In this document: piece after piece, positions 59,454-64,000 of the stretch
How the letters are laid out: every line of letters starts with the position of its first letter
Numbering within the stretch: the first letter of the stretch is position 1
Assembly: GCA_036519775.1 (NCBI GenBank)
Contig: DATDKT010000093.1
Coordinates: forward strand, 1 to 64,000
Length of the DNA: 64,000 nucleotides
Source of the DNA: Rubrobacter_F sp036519775
GTDB taxonomy: Bacteria; Actinomycetota; Rubrobacteria; Rubrobacterales; Rubrobacteraceae
Direction of reading: 5' to 3'
Notes under the pieces: model-generated
What the model was told of the DNA's origin: nothing
The model's input: only the letters and a program-made list of their open reading frames with translations
The model's database searches: none
Program-made: the position numbers and the translations under genes

Positions 59454-60797
59454 ATGTTCGATACTTTAAGCGAGAGGCTGGGCTCGGCTCTAGACGGGGT
59501 GCGCGGTAGCGGTAACCTCACCGAGGACCAGGTAAAGAAGGTCACGCGAGAGATACGGCTCGCTCTGTTAGAGGCCGACGTGAACTACGGGGTCGTTAAG
59601 GAGTTCGTCGGCAACGTGCGCGAGCGCGCCACGGGGGCGGAGGTCTCGAAGGCTCTTAGCCCGGGCCAGCAGGTCGTGAAGATCGTCAACGAGGAGCTCG
59701 CGAACCTCATGGGGGGCACTTCGAGCAAGCTCGCCTTCGCCTCGCGGCCGCCGACGGTGGTGATGCTCGCGGGCCTCAACGGCCATGGCAAGACGACGAC
59801 CGCCGGTAAGCTCGCCCTCTTCGTACGCAAGAACCTGGGCAAGAACCCGTACCTGGTCGCGTGCGACACGTACCGGCCGGCTGCTATAGAACAGTTGCAG
59901 CAGCTCGGCAAGGAGTTGGGTGTCCCGGTCTACTCCGAGGGTACGGAGCCTGAGCCAGAGAGCATTGCCGAGCACGGCATCAAGGCCGCCAGGGACGAGG
60001 GTTACGACTTCGTCATCGTGGACACCGCTGGCCGGCAGGTCGTGGACCAAGATATGATGGAGGAGATCAAGCGCGTAAGGGGCACGATAATGCCACACTC
60101 GGTCCTCCTGGTCCTCGATGTGGTGACGGGGCAGAACGCGGTTGAGATCGCCCAGGCCTTCGGGGAGTATGCGGACTTCGATGGGATGGTCTTGACGAAG
60201 CTCGACGGCGATGCCAGGGGCGGGGCGGCGCTCTCGGTCGTCTCGGTTACGGGGCGCCCGATCAAGTTCGCCAGCGAGGGCGAGAAGATGGGCGAGTTCG
60301 ACTACTTCTACCCCGACCGGATGGCGGGGCGGATCCTGGGGATGGGTGACGTCCTCACCCTCATCGAGAAGGCCGAGGCGCAGGTGGACCGCGAGGAGGC
60401 CCAGGCCCAGAGCCAGAAGCTTTTGGCCGGGAAATTCGACTTCGAGGACTTCCTGAAGCAGATGCAGATGATCAAGAAGATGGGCCCGCTCTCGGGGCTC
60501 CTCGGCATGATTCCTGGTATGGGCAAGCAGCTCAAGGGCGCGAACCTGGACGATTTGGACGACGGAGCCCTCAATCGGGTCGAGGCGATAATAACCTCGA
60601 TGACCGCCCAGGAGCGCCACAACCCCAAGCTGTTGCAGAACCCGAGCCGGGCGCGTAGGATAGCGCGCGGCTCCGGGTCGACCCAGCAGGACGTTCAGAA
60701 GCTAGTCAAGCAGTTCGGCCAGATGCAGAAGATGATGCGGCAGATGGGTAAGGGTGGCATGCCGAAGATGCCTCGGATGCCGTTCAACATGAGATAG
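59454..60797 (+). CDS. ffh: Signal recognition particle protein Ffh
   Basis: SRP54 homologue. 447 residues: N domain, G domain (GLNGHGKTTT at 107-116, ACDTYRPAAIEQLQQLG, VDTAGRQ, TKLDGDARGGAALS) and a methionine-rich M domain (FLKQMQMIKKMGPLSGLLGM onward, MQKMMRQMGKGGMPKMPRM). The P-loop has GHGKTT where GSGKTT is usual; this is tolerated in other Actinomycetota as far as I know. No SRP RNA gene is seen in the window. Confidence 0.96.
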   Translation: MFDTLSERLGSALDGVRGSGNLTEDQVKKVTREIRLALLEADVNYGVVKEFVGNVRERATGAEVSKALSPGQQVVKIVNEELANLMGGTSSKLAFASRPPTVVMLAGLNGHGKTTTAGKLALFVRKNLGKNPYLVACDTYRPAAIEQLQQLGKELGVPVYSEGTEPEPESIAEHGIKAARDEGYDFVIVDTAGRQVVDQDMMEEIKRVRGTIMPHSVLLVLDVVTGQNAVEIAQAFGEYADFDGMVLTKLDGDARGGAALSVVSVTGRPIKFASEGEKMGEFDYFYPDRMAGRILGMGDVLTLIEKAEAQVDREEAQAQSQKLLAGKFDFEDFLKQMQMIKKMGPLSGLLGMIPGMGKQLKGANLDDLDDGALNRVEAIITSMTAQERHNPKLLQNPSRARRIARGSGSTQQDVQKLVKQFGQMQKMMRQMGKGGMPKMPRMPFNMR

Positions 60798-60813
60798 CGA
60801 AAGAGGTGGAAGT

Positions 60814-61056
60814 ATGGCGGTAAAGATCAGGCTAGCCAAGCACGGCTCGAAGAAGGCGCCCTTTTACAGGATAGTGGTGGCCGACGCGAGGAGCCCTCGC
60901 GATGGGGCGTTTATAGACCGCGTCGGGACGTACAACCCGCGCACCCAGCCGTCGGAGATAAAGGTAGACGTCGAGAAGGCGCAGGAGTGGCTCGGAAAGG
61001 GGGCGCAGCCCACAAACCAAGTCCGGAGGTTACTGCAGATCTCTGGAGCCCTTTAA
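60814..61056 (+). CDS. rpsP: 30S ribosomal protein bS16
   Basis: 80 residues: AVKIRLAKHGSKKAPFYRIV, VVADARSPRDGAFI and VGTYNPRTQPSEIKVD are the classic S16 motifs. ATG 60814 after AAAGAGGTGGAAGT. Starts the rpsP-khpA-rimM-trmD-rplS order. Confidence 0.97.
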   Translation: MAVKIRLAKHGSKKAPFYRIVVADARSPRDGAFIDRVGTYNPRTQPSEIKVDVEKAQEWLGKGAQPTNQVRRLLQISGAL

Positions 61057-61071
61057 GGCGGAGGAGCATCG

Positions 61072-61311
61072 TTGCGGCAGCTGGAAGATCTGCTCCTACT
61101 TCTGGCGCGTTCCCTGGTGGACGAGCCGGAGAAGGTCGAGGTTGAAGGAAGAGAGACGGACTCGAGGGTTGATCTCACCCTGCGTGTGGCGCCCGACGAT
61201 GTGGGGAAGGTGATCGGGCGCGGAGGAAGGATCGTGAAGGCGATCCGCACGGTGATGAAGGCGGCCTCCGTGAAGGCGAACAAGCGCGTCAACGTGGAGG
61301 TTGCGGACTAG
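61072..61311 (+). CDS. khpA: KH-domain RNA-binding protein KhpA
   Basis: 79 residues with a single KH domain (VIGRGGRIVKAIRTVM contains the GxxG loop). Members bind RNA and affect cell size and envelope synthesis in Gram-positive bacteria. TTG 61072, five bases after GGAGGAG. Always found between rpsP and rimM in this gene order. Confidence 0.92.
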   Translation: MRQLEDLLLLLARSLVDEPEKVEVEGRETDSRVDLTLRVAPDDVGKVIGRGGRIVKAIRTVMKAASVKANKRVNVEVAD

Positions 61312-61316
61312 GGGTC

Positions 61317-61832
61317 GTGGACGGTTCCGTAGAGGGCCTCGCCGATCCGGTGGTAATCGGCACGATAGCCGCCCCCCACGGCGTGCGGGGTACCCTCAAG
61401 GTTAAGGTACTGGGCTCGGGCCGCCACCTGAGAAAGGGCGTCAAACCCGTGGTTAAGGGCGAGCGCCGCCGGATACTAGCGGCGCGCGAAACGCCGAAGG
61501 GTTTTCTGGTCGACTTCGAAGGCATCGAAGATCGTGAACTCGCCGGATGTTTGCGCGGGACGGAGCTGCTCCTGGACCGCGAGGAGCTGGACGCACTCGA
61601 TGCAGAAGAGTTCTATGTCGGGGACCTCGTCGGTCTCGAGGCTTACGACGCGGCGGGTACCCGCTTGGGGAGCGTGGCTAATATCTTCGAGACGCCCGCG
61701 TACGAGGTTCTGGTGGTTCGGGATGACGAGTCCGCGGAGCATTACGTACCCTTCACGCTCGAGCACGTCCCCTCGGTTGACATGGAAGAGGGACGCGTAG
61801 TAATGAACCTTTCCGAAGGTTTTTCCGAATGA
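61317..61832 (+). CDS. rimM: Ribosome maturation factor RimM
   Basis: Assists 30S head assembly and binds uS19. 171 residues: N-terminal RimM domain (VVIGTIAAPHGVRGTLKVKV) and C-terminal PRC-barrel (EEFYVGDLVGLEAYDAAG, YEVLVVRDD, YVPFTLEHVPSVDMEEGRVV). GTG start. Overlaps trmD by four bases (ATGA). Confidence 0.94.
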   Translation: MDGSVEGLADPVVIGTIAAPHGVRGTLKVKVLGSGRHLRKGVKPVVKGERRRILAARETPKGFLVDFEGIEDRELAGCLRGTELLLDREELDALDAEEFYVGDLVGLEAYDAAGTRLGSVANIFETPAYEVLVVRDDESAEHYVPFTLEHVPSVDMEEGRVVMNLSEGFSE

Positions 61833-62605
61833 AGAGCATAGACGTCTTCTGTGTGTTCCCGGAGGCTGTAGAGGCCACAGTGTGCGTCGGGGTGGTTGGA
61901 AGGGCCATCAAAAAAGGGGTGGTCTCGCTGCGCACCTTCGATCTTCGGGAATATGCTCCAAAGGGAAGGATAGACGACATGCCTTTTGGAGGAGGGGCGG
62001 GGATGGTGGTGCGGGTGGACGTTGTCGCCCGGGCCTTCGAGGAGGTGTACGGGGTTTCGGCACGCGCTGTGCGGGAGGAACGGCGTGTGGTCCTCACGGA
62101 GCCTGGCGGGCGCAAGGTTGAGCAAGGGTACGTCGGGGAGCTGGCGGAGGAACTTTCGGGTAGCCGTGGCTTGACGATAATCTGCGGGCGATATGGTGGG
62201 GTGGACGAGCGGGTGAGCACGGCTCTGGCGACGGAGCAAGTCTCTTTGGGCGACTTCGTACTCTCGGGCGGGGAGATCGTAGCGGCGGCGCTTACGGACG
62301 CGGTGATACGCCTCCTCGGGGGCGTTGTCGGCAACGAGGAGAGTCTGGTTGGGGAATCGTTCTCACGGGAGGGCGTTCTGGGTCCGCCGCAGTACACGCG
62401 GCCCGCCGTGTGGGATGAAGAGGAGGTGCCGGCCGTGCTATTATCCGGCAACCACGCCGAGATCCGCGCCTGGCGGAAGAGCGTGGCACGCAGCAGGGCA
62501 AGGATCCGGACCGGTAGCCCCAGCATGGGCTCCCGAAGAGAGCCTGGGAAGGAACCCCTGGCCTTTGAGGATCCGAACACCATCCGAGAGAGGAGACGAA
62601 TATGA
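61829..62605 (+). CDS. trmD: tRNA (guanine-N1)-methyltransferase
   Basis: Makes m1G37. 258 residues of SPOUT fold: DMPFGGGAGMVVRVDV, the knot LTIICGRYGGVDERV and GDFVLSGGEIVAAALTDAV, plus YTRPAVWDEEEVPAVLLSGN. The last ~40 residues are a basic extension. Its stop overlaps the rplS start (ATGA). Confidence 0.95.
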   Translation: MKSIDVFCVFPEAVEATVCVGVVGRAIKKGVVSLRTFDLREYAPKGRIDDMPFGGGAGMVVRVDVVARAFEEVYGVSARAVREERRVVLTEPGGRKVEQGYVGELAEELSGSRGLTIICGRYGGVDERVSTALATEQVSLGDFVLSGGEIVAAALTDAVIRLLGGVVGNEESLVGESFSREGVLGPPQYTRPAVWDEEEVPAVLLSGNHAEIRAWRKSVARSRARIRTGSPSMGSRREPGKEPLAFEDPNTIRERRRI

Positions 62606-62943
62606 TTACGAACGATACGATACAATCGGACGGCGTTCGCTCGAACGTCGCCGAGTTCAAGCCGGGGGACACGGTGCGGGTCAGCTACCGGGTCATCGAG
62701 GGCAACCGGGAGCGAATACAGAACTTCGAAGGCCTTTGCATTCAACGCAAAGGTGAGGGTATAGGCGGGACGTTCACCGTGCGCAAAAACTCCTTTGGGG
62801 TCCCGGTGGAGCGCGTCTTCCCCCTGCATTCGCCAAAGATAGCGGGGTTGGATGTGGTTTCGCGGGGCGACGTCCGACGGGCGAAGCTCTACTATATCCG
62901 CGACAAGGTCGGCAAGAAGGCCCGGGTAAAGAAGGCTACTTAG
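62602..62943 (+). CDS. rplS: 50S ribosomal protein bL19
   Basis: 113 residues: FKPGDTVRVSYRVIEGNRER, IQNFEGLCIQRKGEGIGGTF, TVRKNSFGVPVERVFPLHSP and VVSRGDVRRAKLYYIRDKVG are diagnostic. ATG overlaps the trmD stop. Confidence 0.97.
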   Translation: MITNDTIQSDGVRSNVAEFKPGDTVRVSYRVIEGNRERIQNFEGLCIQRKGEGIGGTFTVRKNSFGVPVERVFPLHSPKIAGLDVVSRGDVRRAKLYYIRDKVGKKARVKKAT

Positions 62944-62959
62944 CCTAAAGGCGAGCACT

Positions 62960-63580
62960 TTGAGCCGTACCCGAGGAGGGCGTCGCGCGGAGAGCGGCGC
63001 CCTCTACGCTTTCGATGCCGCCTGGATGGCGGAGCGGAGCGGGCCTCTGGCAGGGGCGGACGAGGCCGGACGCGGCGCGTTGGCCGGGCCGTTGGTCGCC
63101 GCGGCGGTCGTTCTGGGGGAGGGTGAGATTCGAGGGATAAACGACTCCAAAGCCCTCCACACCGATCTGCGCGAGGAGCTCTATGGAGAGGTGCTCGAAA
63201 GCACCGGGGCTCTCTGCGTCGTCTCCTTCCCCGCGTGGTGGATCGACCGCCACGGCGTCGGGGCCGCGAACAGGGAGGCTCTTGGGCGCGCCCTCGAAGG
63301 CCTGCGCCCGTACTCTGGGTGTGGCCTCGCGGACGGGAACCTCAAGCTCGGGCTCGAAGTAGAGTGCCTGCCGCGAGCAGACGGCAAGAGCGCCGCGGTC
63401 GCGGCGGCGAGCGTGGTGGCGAAGGTCTTGAGGGACGGCGCGATGTGGGTACTGGCCGGAGAGCACTCTCACTACGGTTTCGAGCGCAACCGGGGATACG
63501 GGACGCCGGAACACCGTTTGTCTTTGCAGGAGGCCGGACCGTGTCGGGTGCATCGTTTGAGCTACGCCGGGGTCGTATGA
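62960..63580 (+). CDS. rnhB: Ribonuclease HII
   Basis: Removes ribonucleotides from DNA. 206 residues: catalytic Asp-Glu in AGADEAGRGALAGPLVAAAV, NDSKAL, LADGNLKL with the third Asp, and KSAAVAAASVVAKVLRD with the fourth acidic residue; YGFERNRGYGTPEHR follows. TTG 62960 start. Its end touches the yraN remnant, the usual next gene. Confidence 0.94.
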   Translation: MSRTRGGRRAESGALYAFDAAWMAERSGPLAGADEAGRGALAGPLVAAAVVLGEGEIRGINDSKALHTDLREELYGEVLESTGALCVVSFPAWWIDRHGVGAANREALGRALEGLRPYSGCGLADGNLKLGLEVECLPRADGKSAAVAAASVVAKVLRDGAMWVLAGEHSHYGFERNRGYGTPEHRLSLQEAGPCRVHRLSYAGVV

Positions 63581-63752
63581 ACTGGGCAGGCGGCGGCTCG
63601 GAGACAGGGGCGAAGCCCTAGCTTTGGTGTACCTCGAGGAGAGAGGTTACATGCTCGTCGAACGCAAAAACCGGACGCGTCACGGCGAAATCGACGTCGT
63701 GATGCGCGACGAGGAGACCCTGGTGTTGATTCCAAAGTACAAAACGCCATGA
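63577..63752 (+). pseudogene. yraN: YraN (UPF0102) remnant, frameshifted and truncated
   Basis: An ATG overlapping the rnhB stop (ATGA) opens MNWAG; one base added in the GGG run at 63584-63586 gives the YraN frame RRLGDRGEALALVYLEERGY, VERKNRTRHGEIDVVMRDEE, TLVLIPKYKTP and TGA 63752. Intact YraN proteins continue as FVEVKTR... for another ~60 residues; here the catalytic E-V-K motif has become K-Y-K and the gene stops. Truncation and changed motif indicate true decay, unlike the clean one-base shifts elsewhere. Confidence 0.7.
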
Positions 63753-63927
63753 CCCCTCATCACGATTCCATGCTCCCCTCAGTGAGGGAATATCTACAGC
63801 GGACTAGCAACGACGTTGAACCAATAAGTACTCCGTACGAGGACATGACATGGGCCAAGAACCTCACATAACGCCGTAGGGCTATAGGGGTGACGAGTCC
63901 CCGGTTGGGCGTAAGACTCCTCAATTG
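63753..63927. other. Noncoding, compositionally different DNA after yraN
   Basis: No credible gene on either strand. The tract contains the palindromes CCCTCAGTGAGGG (63776-63788) and, at its end, CCTCAATTGAGG (63919-63930). GC falls from here to the window end (30 of 60 bases at 63901-63960, 12 of 40 in the last 40). Confidence 0.5.
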
Positions 63928-64000
63928 AGGATGTTGCAGGATGTTGCTTAATGTTCGGCTCAGGTGTTGCATAATGTTCAACTCTATTAGATAATGTTAT
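63928..64000 (+). repeat. Short tandem repeats at the window edge
   Basis: AGGATGTTGC occurs twice in perfect tandem (63928-63947). From the second copy a longer unit repeats imperfectly: AGGATGTTGC-TTAATGTTC (63938-63956) and AGGTGTTGC-ATAATGTTC (63962-63979), then a partial GATAATGTT. The 24-base period resembles iterons or tandem operators upstream of a gene beyond the window. Function not determined. Confidence 0.5.

Noticed and set aside
63760..63981. 73-codon minus-strand frame at the right edge
   Set aside because: Crosses both palindromes and the repeat tract, has no ribosome site and looks random in composition.
1..64000. CRISPR arrays, tRNA or rRNA genes, transposases, phage genes
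   Set aside because: Looked for regularly spaced repeats, T-loop sequences and transposase or integrase motifs; none found.

Overview
The window is high-GC, densely packed bacterial chromosome with no phage, IS, CRISPR or tRNA genes that I can recognise. Actinomycetota-like promoters (TANNNT boxes placed exactly one TSS distance before the start codon), many GTG/TTG starts, a SigB/F-type sigma factor and an LPxTG-like tail sit beside a queuosine pair (queA-tgt) that most Actinomycetota lack. Together with the gene order this points to a deep-branching actinobacterium, most likely Rubrobacter or a relative. This is inference from content, not a database match.

Layout: 0-6 kb holds accessory metabolism (ilvD, an EamA exporter, a VOC protein, secreted gamma-glutamyltransferase). 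5.9-10.8 kb is a DUF2905-queA-tgt-secD-secF operon behind a promoter whose spacer is a perfect palindrome. 10.9-18.4 kb carries a phasin-like protein, a UbiB-type kinase, the (p)ppGpp synthetase/hydrolase, an MBL hydrolase, hisS and a sirtuin. 18.4-25.4 kb is accessory: decayed genes, a YbdK-type ligase, a flavoprotein/VOC pair, aspS and a lipoprotein. 25.4-30.2 kb links sulfur transfer (iscS and an in-frame IscU-MnmA fusion) to a stress-type cluster (DUF948, YtxH-like, anti-sigma-like, sigma factor). 30.2-37.4 kb is alaS-ruvX-mltG-aroE-clpS-rpe, where several reading frames are broken by single-base changes. 37.5-41.2 kb is an FMN riboswitch followed by ribD-ribE-ribBA-ribH. 41.2-48.6 kb has rpmB (reverse strand), a fatty-acid kinase pair, recG, an in-frame RsmD-CoaD ORF, a coiled-coil protein, yceD and rpmF. 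48.6-54.8 kb is the fatty-acid operon plsX-fabH-fabD-fabZ-fabG-acpP-fabF plus rnc. 55-63.6 kb is smc-ftsY-ffh-rpsP-khpA-rimM-trmD-rplS-rnhB. The last ~400 bases contain a ruined yraN and an AT-rich tract with tandem repeats, probably the edge of a different genomic segment.

Two themes matter for anyone using this annotation. First, at least eight genes (ggt tail, a small membrane gene at 13.2 kb, one near 18.7 kb, a 41-codon ORF before aroE, aroE twice, clpS, yraN) look as if one base has been lost, several times in G runs. That pattern suggests uncorrected sequencing errors at least as much as real pseudogenes. Second, tgt, ruvX and recG lack a convincing canonical start but have AUA or CUG codons where the start should be.

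The most novel-looking items are the IscU-MnmA fusion (third cluster-ligand cysteine lost), the RsmD-CoaD ORF, the palindromic promoter of the queA/secDF operon and the repeat tract at the right edge.
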